The notes beneath the pieces are model-generated. The model did not search any database and was not told where the DNA came from. It saw only the letters and a program-made list of their open reading frames with translations. Below are positions 1 to 5,986 of a stretch of DNA of 6,815 nucleotides, in pieces. A program made the position numbers and the translations under genes. Each line of letters starts with the position of its first letter. The first letter of the stretch is position 1. Source of the DNA: Bacteroidota bacterium (GTDB taxonomy: Bacteria; Bacteroidota; Bacteroidia; Chitinophagales; Chitinophagaceae); NCBI GenBank assembly GCA_029778965.1, contig JAKPBL010000072.1, positions 1-6,815 on the forward strand, read 5' to 3'.

Positions 1-46
1 GCCTGTCTTCCACATTGGTGCTTTCTCTACGGCCAGACCATTTCAT
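1..46 (-). CDS. YpfJ-type neutral zinc metallopeptidase, N-terminal fragment
   Basis: Only the first 15 codons lie in the window; the gene continues past the left edge. Reading leftwards from the ATG at 46-44 gives MKWSGRRESTNVEDR. This resembles the conserved start of the YpfJ / KPN_02809 family of predicted neutral zinc metallopeptidases (E. coli YpfJ starts very similarly, with the W-x-GRRES-x-NVEDR pattern). Family members continue with a glycine-rich stretch, one membrane-spanning segment and a periplasmic HEXXH peptidase domain, none of which is visible here. Their substrate is unknown. The start is supported by the motif beginning exactly at this ATG and by an AAGGA sequence just upstream. 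The gene is transcribed divergently from the sensor kinase gene. Identification rests on 15 residues recalled from the family and was not tested by a search. Confidence 0.75.
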   Translation of the reverse strand, partial: MKWSGRRESTNVEDR

Positions 47-50
47 ATAT

Positions 51-55
51 TCCTT
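51..55 (-). promoter_or_regulatory. Shine-Dalgarno-like AAGGA before the metallopeptidase start
   Basis: On the minus strand AAGGA lies 4 nt before the ATG at 46-44. It is the clearest Shine-Dalgarno-like sequence in the window and supports that start codon. The other genes here have no good match, as is common in Bacteroidota. The spacing is shorter than usual. Confidence 0.4.
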
Positions 56-59
56 TTTG

Positions 60-89
60 GAAAACTACTGATTTTTGGGTTATTGCCAA
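60..89 (-). promoter_or_regulatory. Bacteroidota-type promoter for the metallopeptidase gene
   Basis: On the minus strand TTG (89-87) is followed after exactly 19 nt by TAGTTTTC (67-60). This matches the Bacteroidota -33/-7 consensus TTG-N(about 19-21)-TAnnTTTG with only the last base wrong. It faces the metallopeptidase start at 46. Transcription starting a few bases after the -7 element would begin near or inside the AAGGA sequence, giving a very short leader. That is either normal for this group or a sign that one of the two motifs is fortuitous. Confidence 0.35.
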
Positions 90-171
90 ATCTGTCGCAG
101 AAAACCGGCTAACCGTCTCCGAATTTGCCCGGTACCGCCAGTCGTTTGCAAAAACGCACTAGCTTGGCTGC

Positions 172-1194
172 ATGAAGTTCTCGCTTGTGTCCCAACGATG
201 GTTCCGCATCACCTTGCATATCGCTGTATGGGTAATCCTGTTCTCGTTACCCTACCTGCTGCGACCGGGTGTGCACGAGAAGGTGAGCGCTCACGAGTTG
301 CTCGGAAATATACTGGGCGACTTTATTTTCATCGGCTTTTTTTACCTGAATGCCTATGTGCTGGTACCTGCTTTTTTATCAAAGCGGTATTATTGGCGGT
401 ATGTGCTGGCGGTAGTCGCCTCGTATGCGGGGGTATTGCTGCTGCAGGGATTACTGTTCATTGAATTTCGCCGCCCCGATCAGAAAGAATTCTGGCAGCA
501 CGGCGTCTTCCTGTTTTTCCTATTCCTGTTTTTCCTCGCCGTCAGTATAGCTTACCGCCTGATCGCCGACCAGATAGTAGCCGATCGCCGCGCGAAAGAG
601 ATGGAAACCGAGAACCTGAAAACGGAGCTTTCCTTCCTTCGTTCGCAGGCGAGCCCGCATTTCATGTTCAACGTGCTGAACAACCTGGTGGCGCTGGCGC
701 GAAAAAATTCCGAACTGCTCGAACCATCGTTGATCAAGTTGTCGTCGCTGATCCGTTATACCGTGTATGAGGCCAACGAAGAAAAAGTGGATCTCGACAA
801 GGAGGTCGAATACCTGAAAAGTTATATCGACCTGCAGCAGCAACGTTTTGGCAAAAATGTGATGTTTACGGTTGACCTGGAAAAAATCGACGATCATTAC
901 CAGATCGAGCCCATGCTGCTGATCCCTTTCGTGGAAAACGCCATTAAGCATGGCACCGGCTTTATGGAGAAGCCCTCCATTGACATAAGACTGGAAGCAG
1001 TGAAAGGGAAACTCGATTTCCGGGTGAAGAACCGGTACAACCCCGATAGCCATGAAATAAAAGACAAAACTTCGGGCATCGGGCTCAGCAATGTGAAGCG
1101 TCGCCTCGATCTGCTGTACCAGCACCAGCACCAGCTTATGATTACCCGCCACGACGGCTGGTTCACCGTATCTTTGCAGCTAACGCTGCATTAA
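172..1194 (+). CDS. LytS/YehU-family membrane sensor histidine kinase
   Basis: This 340-residue kinase senses an unknown signal at the inner membrane and should phosphorylate the response regulator encoded directly after it. Four hydrophobic segments, about residues 13-30, 46-69, 73-97 and 108-130, form an N-terminal membrane domain. A short charged helix (about 132-158) follows, then a His_kinase domain (PF06580 type). The phospho-acceptor His163 sits in QASPHFMFNVLNN, where most relatives have PHFLFN. The ATP-binding N box is PFVENAIKHG (252-261), and the G box with the family signature is SGIGLSNVKRRLDLLY (301-316). All key residues are present, so it should be active. No separate periplasmic sensor domain is seen, so sensing is probably done by the membrane segments. 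ATG 172 is the first ATG after an in-frame TAG (160-162); there is no Shine-Dalgarno. It is 2 nt from the regulator gene, so they form one operon. The sequence does not reveal the ligand. Confidence 0.95.
   Translation: MKFSLVSQRWFRITLHIAVWVILFSLPYLLRPGVHEKVSAHELLGNILGDFIFIGFFYLNAYVLVPAFLSKRYYWRYVLAVVASYAGVLLLQGLLFIEFRRPDQKEFWQHGVFLFFLFLFFLAVSIAYRLIADQIVADRRAKEMETENLKTELSFLRSQASPHFMFNVLNNLVALARKNSELLEPSLIKLSSLIRYTVYEANEEKVDLDKEVEYLKSYIDLQQQRFGKNVMFTVDLEKIDDHYQIEPMLLIPFVENAIKHGTGFMEKPSIDIRLEAVKGKLDFRVKNRYNPDSHEIKDKTSGIGLSNVKRRLDLLYQHQHQLMITRHDGWFTVSLQLTLH
1118..1135 (+). repeat. Triple 6-bp tandem repeat (ACCAGC)3 in the kinase gene
   Basis: Three perfect copies of ACCAGC encode the QHQHQ stretch (residues 317-321), just after the G box of the kinase, in the loop before the last beta strands. 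Because the unit is 6 bp, gain or loss of a copy would add or remove two residues without shifting the frame. It is short and may simply be chance. Confidence 0.6.
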
Positions 1195-1196
1195 CC

Positions 1197-1898
1197 ATGA
1201 TACGCTGTATCGCGATCGACGATGAGCCGCTGGCCCTGGAATTATTGGAAGACAATATCAGCAAGGTTCCTTTTCTGGAACTGGTGGCTGCCTGCGAAAG
1301 CGCGTTCGCTGCCATGAAAGTGCTGGAGCGCGAAAAGGTCGATCTTATTTTTCTCGATATACAAATGCCGGGGTTCACCGGCATCCAGTTTCTCAACAGC
1401 CTTCCGAACAAACCCATGGCCATTTTGGTAACAGCGTATGAAAAATATGCGCTGGAAGGCTTCGCGCTCGACGTGGTGGATTACCTGGTGAAACCGGTGG
1501 CCATAGACCGTTTCGTGAAAGCCTGCAACAAAGCGCGCGAACTGTTTGAACTGCGCCACCAGGCGGGAAGAGCCTCAGGACCGCCGGAGTATATTTTTGT
1601 AAATGCGGACTACAGCCAGGTAAAGCTGGTTTTCAGCGATATTACCTGGATCGAATCGATGAAAGATTACCTGAAGGTTCACCTGAATTCTACCGCGAAG
1701 CCTTTGATCTTGCGCATGGCCATGAAAGACATGGAAGAGCAGCTTCCCCCAACACTGTTCGTTCGCATTCACCGGTCGTATATCGTGTCGAAAAAATACA
1801 TCACCGCCATTCGAAAGAGCAGTGTTTTCCTGGACGATACCGAGTTACCCGTAAGCGCAAATTATCCTGATGCCCTGCGCGACATCACCGGATCCTGA
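1197..1898 (+). CDS. LytTR-family response regulator (receiver plus LytTR DNA-binding domain)
   Basis: This 233-residue cytoplasmic transcription regulator is the partner of the upstream kinase. The receiver domain covers about residues 1-115. It has the acidic pair D8/D9, phospho-acceptor Asp54 in IFLDIQMPG, Thr79 in ILVTAYEKYAL, and Lys99 in DYLVKPV, so it should be phosphorylatable. A short linker (about 118-130) leads to a LytTR domain (about 131-229). Its family marks are DYSQVKLVFSDITWIES, the DYLKVHL strand and FVRIHRSYIV (188-197). LytTR proteins usually bind pairs of short direct repeats near their target promoters. I found no convincing repeat pair in the gap before the downstream barrel gene, so the targets are unknown. 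Length and domain order are normal for the AlgR/LytR/BtsR type. Translation starts 2 nt after the kinase stop, which suggests translational coupling. A weak hairpin straddles its stop codon (CGGAT 1889-1893 with ATCCG 1899-1903), with no T run after it. Confidence 0.96.
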   Translation: MIRCIAIDDEPLALELLEDNISKVPFLELVAACESAFAAMKVLEREKVDLIFLDIQMPGFTGIQFLNSLPNKPMAILVTAYEKYALEGFALDVVDYLVKPVAIDRFVKACNKARELFELRHQAGRASGPPEYIFVNADYSQVKLVFSDITWIESMKDYLKVHLNSTAKPLILRMAMKDMEEQLPPTLFVRIHRSYIVSKKYITAIRKSSVFLDDTELPVSANYPDALRDITGS

Positions 1899-1958
1899 AT
1901 CCGTCGCAAAATTTCCTTAAACCATCTCATTTGGCTATGCCGCGCCGTGTACGCACGC

Positions 1959-1966
1959 TATTTTTG
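1959..1966 (+). promoter_or_regulatory. Perfect -7 element (TATTTTTG) before the barrel gene
   Basis: TATTTTTG matches the Bacteroidota -7 consensus TAnnTTTG at every fixed base. A TTG at 1931-1933 could be the -33 element, but the 25-nt spacer is longer than the usual 17-23. Transcription would start around 1970-1974, leaving a leader of only about 10-14 nt before ATG 1984, or almost none before ATG 1975. This suggests the barrel gene has its own promoter rather than depending only on read-through from the two-component operon. Confidence 0.45.
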
Positions 1967-1983
1967 TGCCTCAAATGATTTTT

Positions 1984-4560
1984 ATGCAAAAGTTGTACAC
2001 GCTGGTACTGGCTCTTTTGGTAGCGGTTGCGGGCATTGCCCAGCCGCCTGCCGGTATGGGCGGCGGTCGCCCTGGGGGCTTTAACGGCGCGGGTATGCCC
2101 ATCGGTCATGTGTTCGGTAAAGTGACCGATCCGAATGGGAAGGGCCTGGCAGACGCGTCGGTGATATTGCTGCAATCCAAATTCGATACCGTTGCCAAAA
2201 AGCCGAAAGATGTTCTGTTCAAGGCGCTGGTATCACGCAGCAACGGCGACTTCAGCTTTGAAAGCGTGCCCGCCCCGGGAAAGTTCACCCTCAAGATATC
2301 TATGGTGGGATATGCACCGGTAGAGCAGGCAGTGACGCTGTCGCCCTCGGCGGCCGAAAAAGACCTGGGCAGCATTGGTATGAAAGCAGACGCTACCCAG
2401 TTGCAGGATGTAACTGTGGTGGCTACCAAGCCGGGTATGACGCTCGATATCGATAAGAAAACATTCAGTGTCGACAAGAATATAGTGAGCGCAGGTGGTA
2501 CTGCCATCGACGTGATGCGGAACGTTCCATCGTTGCAGGTAGACATCGACGGCAATGTTAAGCTGCGCAATGCGTCGCCGCAGTTGTATATTGACGGACG
2601 GCCCACCACGCTGACCCTCGACCAGATCCCTGCAGACGCTATTGAAACGGTAGAAGTTATCACCAACCCTTCTGCCAAATACGACGCATCGGGAGGTAAT
2701 GCAGGTATTCTGAATATCGTGCTGAAGAAGAACAAGAAAACCGGTTACAACGGCAGTATCAATTCGGCGGTCGACCGGTTCGGCGGCTGGAACCTGGGCG
2801 GTAACCTCAACCTGCGGCAGGACAAGTTCAACATCTCCGCCGCGCTGATGAGCAACCAGATGCGGGGTCGCGGTATCGGCAATACCGAACGTTACAACTA
2901 CGGCGGTGAAGTGCCGGTAAGTATCTTCCAGGACAATACCAATCGCAACAAGGGCGGTTTCCTGTTCGGCCGGCTGGGTGTCGACTATTTCATAACGAAC
3001 CGTACCACCCTCTCTGCAGGCGTTACGCGCATGCGTGGCAGGTTCAGACCTTCCGACAACATCAGCTTTACGACCGACAGCCTTTATCCCTCGGGCACGC
3101 TGTCGACATTGGCCGACCGCGCGTCGAATTCTACGCGCGAATTCAACGGACTGGGCCTACAGGCAGGCATGAAGCATAACTTTAAGAAAACGGGAGAGGA
3201 GCTCACTTTCGATGTCAATTCTTTCGGTGGCAAGAACGAGGGCGACGCGCTGTACACGACCAGCTATTACACGAAAACAGGCACGGTCGGTTCTATCCAG
3301 CAGCAAAGAAACATCAGCGACGGTACCAACCGGTTCACGACCATACAGACCGATTATGCCAATCCCATCAACGGCAAGCTGAAAATTGAAACAGGGCTTC
3401 GCGCGCAGATCAATAACCTCAAGAGCAATAATTACAATGCCATCAAATACCCCGGCTCCGACGAATTTGTGCCCCTGCCGATGGCTACCGCCAACTATAA
3501 GAACCGGAACAATGTATATGCCGCCTATGTAACGGCCTCCGGGAAGCTGAGTGAAACATTCGGGTATAATATCGGGCTTCGCGCCGAGCGATCCGACTAT
3601 ACCGGCACGCTCCTGAATTCGGGACAGCAGTTTTCGAACAATTATCCCGTGAGCCTGTTCCCGTCGCTGTTCCTCAGCAAGAAGCTCAAGAACGACCAGG
3701 AACTGCAGGTCAGCGTTACACGTCGCGTGAATCGCCCCAATTTCTTCCAGCTCATTCCGTACACCGATTATACCGACAGCCTGAACATTACACGTGGCAA
3801 CCCGAACCTGGTGCCCGAGTTCACTACTTCGGCCGAACTTAGCTACAGCAAGAAGTTTGCGGGCAACAATACCCTGCTGGTATCGGCCTATTACAAATAC
3901 ACCGATAACCTGCTGACGCGGTATGTAGACACGGCCGAGAACGAAATATCGGGGAAGACCGATTATATCACTACCTATGTGAACGCCAACTCGAGCATTG
4001 CATACGGGCTGGAGCTCACTTCGATCAATACACTCACCAAATGGTGGGATATGACCACCAACGTGAACCTGTACAATTCGCGGATCAATATCGAAAACCT
4101 GAAAACGGCGTCGCAAGACCCGATGTGGAGCATGTTTGCGAAGTGGAATAACAATTTCAAGCTGCCGTCGAAGTTCATGGTACAGTTATCGGCCGATTTC
4201 CAGTCGAAAACAAACCTGCCGATCACCAGCGGCCAGCAGTGGGGACCGCCGATGGCGCAGGCGCAAAGCTCCTCGCAGGGATATATCCGTCCTTTCTGGG
4301 GTATCGACCTGGCGGTGAAACGTTCTTTCCTGAAAGACAATGCGCTGACGGCTACGCTGAGCTTCAATGATATTTTCCGCACGCGTAAATCCGACCAGTA
4401 TTCTGAAGGCGTCAACTTTTACCAGAACTATTATCGCCTGAATAACCCGCAGATGGTACGCCTGGGTGTCAGCTACCGGTTCGGTAAGATCGATATGAAT
4501 CTATTCAAGCGCCAGAACATGAAGGCGAACAGCAACGAGGGTATGCAGATGATGCAGTAA
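1984..4560 (+). CDS. TonB-dependent-receptor-like outer-membrane beta-barrel protein
   Basis: This is an outer-membrane protein of 858 residues counted from ATG 1984. A signal peptide (1-20, MQKLYTLVLALLVAVAGIAQ) is followed by a Gly/Met-rich linker (about 21-39). A carboxypeptidase-regulatory-like beta-sandwich comes next (about 42-120, starting HVFGKVTDPNGKGLADASV). The plug domain (about 137-250) contains LYIDGRPTTL, IETVEVITNPSAKYDASG and AGILNIVLKK. The barrel (about 255-841) is of the OMP_b-brl_3 type, with RRVNRPNFF (580-588) and GNPNLVPE (605-612) as typical marks. No N-terminal STN signalling domain and no clear TonB box are visible, so energised uptake is not certain. The C terminus runs past the last barrel strand as a polar, Met-rich tail ending MQMMQ. 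Other in-frame starts are GTG 1966 and ATG 1975. I prefer 1984 because the signal peptide starts cleanly there and the upstream -7 element overlaps the GTG. The substrate is unknown; the neighbouring two-component genes suggest regulated expression. Confidence 0.92.
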   Translation: MQKLYTLVLALLVAVAGIAQPPAGMGGGRPGGFNGAGMPIGHVFGKVTDPNGKGLADASVILLQSKFDTVAKKPKDVLFKALVSRSNGDFSFESVPAPGKFTLKISMVGYAPVEQAVTLSPSAAEKDLGSIGMKADATQLQDVTVVATKPGMTLDIDKKTFSVDKNIVSAGGTAIDVMRNVPSLQVDIDGNVKLRNASPQLYIDGRPTTLTLDQIPADAIETVEVITNPSAKYDASGGNAGILNIVLKKNKKTGYNGSINSAVDRFGGWNLGGNLNLRQDKFNISAALMSNQMRGRGIGNTERYNYGGEVPVSIFQDNTNRNKGGFLFGRLGVDYFITNRTTLSAGVTRMRGRFRPSDNISFTTDSLYPSGTLSTLADRASNSTREFNGLGLQAGMKHNFKKTGEELTFDVNSFGGKNEGDALYTTSYYTKTGTVGSIQQQRNISDGTNRFTTIQTDYANPINGKLKIETGLRAQINNLKSNNYNAIKYPGSDEFVPLPMATANYKNRNNVYAAYVTASGKLSETFGYNIGLRAERSDYTGTLLNSGQQFSNNYPVSLFPSLFLSKKLKNDQELQVSVTRRVNRPNFFQLIPYTDYTDSLNITRGNPNLVPEFTTSAELSYSKKFAGNNTLLVSAYYKYTDNLLTRYVDTAENEISGKTDYITTYVNANSSIAYGLELTSINTLTKWWDMTTNVNLYNSRINIENLKTASQDPMWSMFAKWNNNFKLPSKFMVQLSADFQSKTNLPITSGQQWGPPMAQAQSSSQGYIRPFWGIDLAVKRSFLKDNALTATLSFNDIFRTRKSDQYSEGVNFYQNYYRLNNPQMVRLGVSYRFGKIDMNLFKRQNMKANSNEGMQMMQ

Positions 4561-4565
4561 GCGTT

Positions 4566-5537
4566 TTATCCGTATACCGACGGATTCAGCACCTGCGGCA
4601 TTTTTTCACCGCGCAGCGCTGCCAGCGTATTTTCTGCGGCCATCACCGCCATCCGGTTGCGGGTTTCTACCGTGGCTGATCCGATGTGTGGCAATATGCA
4701 AACGCGGGGCATGGTAAGCAGGGGGTTATCGGGCTGCATGGGCTCGGGATGGGTGACATCGAGCCCGCAGCCCCACAAATGCCCGCTTTGCAAAGCCTGC
4801 GTAAGGGCCTGCTCGTCGTGAATTTTCCCGCGGGCGGTATTGATAAAAATGGAGCCGGGTTTCATGCGGGCAAAAGCGGCGGCGTTAAACATGCCTTCGG
4901 TTGCCGGATTGAGGTCGGTATGCACTGATACAACGTCGCTGGTTTGCAGCAGTTCTTCGAAAGAAAGGTATTCTGCGCCAAGGGCAGCGGCGAAACGACT
5001 GGCGCTGCGGTTATGATAAACCAGCCTCATGTTATAAACAACCTTGCATTTATGGGCCAGGTCGGCCCCGATTTTCCCCAGGCCTACAATCCCCAGGGTT
5101 TTACCGTATAGTTCGATGCCGAGGTTGGCGGTGGGTTCGAAAAACCCCCAATTGCCGGTGATGATGCGCCGGTAATTGTAAAAGGCGTTTCTCGATACCG
5201 CCAGCAATAAGAGAAAGGCTGTGTCGGCCGTTGCGGCGCTGAGCACGCCCGGTGTATTGCTGACCGGTATTTTCCAGTGCGTGGCCGCCGCTATATCTAC
5301 CTGGTCGTAGCCTGCACTCATCAGGGCTACGCCTCTCAGGTGCCGGCACCGGCTGAAAAAGTCATCGTCGAGGCGACTATGCCCCACGCTGAGCAAGGCA
5401 TCCTGCGAAGTGCAGGCCCCGATCAGCTCTTCGTGCGATAAAGGCCTCTTTTCCGCATGTTCGGTCAGCGTGTGCCCCGCTTGCAGCAACAGCCTGCGTC
5501 CCGCCTCGGGAATGATCCGTGAAATAAAAATCCGCAT
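4566..5537 (-). CDS. D-isomer-specific 2-hydroxyacid dehydrogenase (glyoxylate/hydroxypyruvate reductase-like)
   Basis: This 323-residue cytoplasmic enzyme should interconvert a 2-keto acid and its D-2-hydroxy acid using NAD(P)H; glyoxylate, hydroxypyruvate or 2-ketogluconate are candidates from the family. The substrate-binding lobe is split (about 1-95 and 290-323) around the nucleotide-binding lobe. The Rossmann motif is GIVGLGKIG (149-157). The catalytic triad is complete: Arg236 in INTARGKI, Glu265 in THPEPM and His284 in LPHIGSAT. After the second Rossmann strand the sequence is VYHNRS, with no acidic residue where NAD-specific members carry Asp. That suggests an NADPH preference, as in GhrB-like reductases. 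There is no ACT domain and the length equals GhrB, so it is not a SerA-type phosphoglycerate dehydrogenase. The stop is 5 nt from that of the convergent barrel gene. The start is the only plausible ATG at the beginning of the fold; there is no Shine-Dalgarno. The exact substrate is not decidable from sequence. Confidence 0.93.
   Translation of the reverse strand: MRIFISRIIPEAGRRLLLQAGHTLTEHAEKRPLSHEELIGACTSQDALLSVGHSRLDDDFFSRCRHLRGVALMSAGYDQVDIAAATHWKIPVSNTPGVLSAATADTAFLLLLAVSRNAFYNYRRIITGNWGFFEPTANLGIELYGKTLGIVGLGKIGADLAHKCKVVYNMRLVYHNRSASRFAAALGAEYLSFEELLQTSDVVSVHTDLNPATEGMFNAAAFARMKPGSIFINTARGKIHDEQALTQALQSGHLWGCGLDVTHPEPMQPDNPLLTMPRVCILPHIGSATVETRNRMAVMAAENTLAALRGEKMPQVLNPSVYG
4568..4585. 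terminator. Possible bidirectional hairpin between convergent gene ends
   Basis: ATCCGT (4568-4573) and ACGGAT (4580-4585) form a perfect 6-bp stem with a 6-nt loop, overlapping the last codons and stop of the dehydrogenase gene just past the barrel stop. On the plus strand six Ts follow only 15 nt later (4601-4606). On the minus strand no T run follows. The position fits a shared terminator for two genes only 5 nt apart, but the stem is short and the sequence is also constrained by coding. Confidence 0.25.
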
Positions 5538-5550
5538 ATCAATTTATAAG

Positions 5551-5569
5551 GGGCCGCTCTTACAGGCCC
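5551..5569. repeat. Short inverted repeat GGGCC ... GGCCC in the divergent intergenic region
   Basis: GGGCC (5551-5555) and GGCCC (5565-5569) can form a 5-bp GC-only stem with a 9-nt loop. The right arm, shifted by one base (GCCCG 5566-5570), can instead pair with CGGGC (5587-5591), so the two hairpins would exclude each other. It lies 14 nt upstream of the dehydrogenase start and is therefore not a terminator for either gene. It could be a protein-binding site, a leader structure or chance. Confidence 0.3.
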
Positions 5570-5584
5570 GTATTTCAAACAGTG

Positions 5585-5607
5585 GCCGGGCAATATTGTT
5601 CCCTGGC
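5585..5607. promoter_or_regulatory. Imperfect 23-bp dyad upstream of the copper-protein gene
   Basis: The 23-bp segment is symmetric around T5596: 8 of 11 base pairs match. Its outer arms are GCC/GGC, its inner steps GG/CC and AA/TT, and the core is the self-complementary CAATATTG (5591-5598). It lies 35-57 nt upstream of the copper-storage protein start and 48-70 nt upstream of the divergent dehydrogenase start. Length and position fit an operator for a dimeric regulator, such as a metal-sensing MerR- or CsoR-class protein. No such regulator is encoded in the window, and the assignment is inference only. Confidence 0.3.
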
Positions 5608-5641
5608 ATGTTTTTTTTCCGGTATAAAGAAACTAATCTAT

Positions 5642-5986
5642 ATGATTACCGATACGCATGCTTCGCTGCTCAAAGCATTAAATAATTGCACGGCTGCCTG
5701 CCAGTTTTGCGCCATTAGCTGCCTTGATGAGCCGATGGTTGGGCAAATGCGCGACTGCATTAAACTGGATCTTGATTGCGCCGATATCTGCCAGACCACG
5801 GCGTCTTTTTTCGCCAGGGTTTCACCGCACGCACAACATTTCCTGCACGAATGCGCCGAGATCTGCGATGCCTGCGCGGCCGAATGCGAAAAGCACCGCC
5901 ATATGGAACATTGCCGCCTGTGCGCCGAAGCCTGCCGGCAATGTGCCGAAGCCTGCCGCAATGCTCAGGTTTCCGCCTCGAAGTAA
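5642..5986 (+). CDS. Four-helix-bundle copper-storage protein (Csp3/DUF326-like)
   Basis: This 114-residue cysteine-rich protein carries 16 Cys. In the Csp family such proteins form a four-helix bundle whose core cysteines hold many Cu(I) ions, buffering or storing copper. The Cys pattern matches the family: C16-x3-C20-x2-C23-x3-C27; then C39, C46, C50; C71-x3-C75-x2-C78-x3-C82; and C91-x2-C94-x3-C98-x2-C101-x3-C105. His63, His66, His69 and the cluster HRHMEH (85-90) could line the copper entry, as His residues do in Csp3. There is no signal peptide, so it should be cytosolic like Csp3 rather than exported like Csp1. I chose ATG 5642 because MITDTHASLL starts helix 1 directly. An in-frame ATG at 5582 would add 20 residues unlike the family and run through the dyad. 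The 3' end overlaps the convergent esterase gene by 22 nt. Cu(I) binding is inferred from the family. Confidence 0.9.
   Translation: MITDTHASLLKALNNCTAACQFCAISCLDEPMVGQMRDCIKLDLDCADICQTTASFFARVSPHAQHFLHECAEICDACAAECEKHRHMEHCRLCAEACRQCAEACRNAQVSASK
5921..5962 (+). repeat. Tandem 21-bp duplication encoding CAEACR heptads
   Basis: Two adjacent 21-nt units (5921-5941 and 5942-5962) match at 17 of 21 positions, including an exact 14-nt core (GCCGAAGCCTGCCG at 5924-5937 and 5945-5958). They encode CAEACRQ and CAEACRN, two turns of the last helix of the copper-storage protein. Each unit supplies two cysteines at 4-3-4 spacing, so they fall on one helix face. Confidence 0.75.

Noticed and set aside
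125..148. TTG (125-127) and TTTG (145-148) as a promoter for the kinase operon
   Set aside because: The spacing of 13 nt is too short and the -7 element lacks its TA, so the match is no better than chance.
75..464. A 129-codon plus-strand open frame overlapping the kinase start
   Set aside because: It lies out of frame over the kinase membrane segments, which are clearly coding in the other frame; no known motif.
520..1152. A 210-codon minus-strand open frame opposite the kinase gene
   Set aside because: It is antisense to the conserved kinase motifs, and its His/Phe/Gln-rich translation looks like no known family; it is a shadow frame.
1889..1903. CGGAT/ATCCG hairpin over the response-regulator stop as a terminator
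   Set aside because: The stem has only 5 bp and no T run follows, so I did not list it as a terminator.
2106..2735. A 209-codon minus-strand open frame opposite the plug region of the barrel gene
   Set aside because: The Ser/Thr-rich translation mirrors the plus-strand codons; there is no start context and no domain.
3157..4116. A 319-codon open frame on the minus strand opposite the barrel gene
   Set aside because: It is fully antisense to a well-supported coding region, has no recognisable domain, and its composition looks like a shadow of the codon bias of the real gene.
5582..5641. A 20-residue N-terminal extension of the copper-storage protein from ATG 5582
   Set aside because: The added residues do not resemble a signal peptide or the family, and they would cover the dyad and the probable promoter region. 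ATG 5642 begins helix 1 directly.
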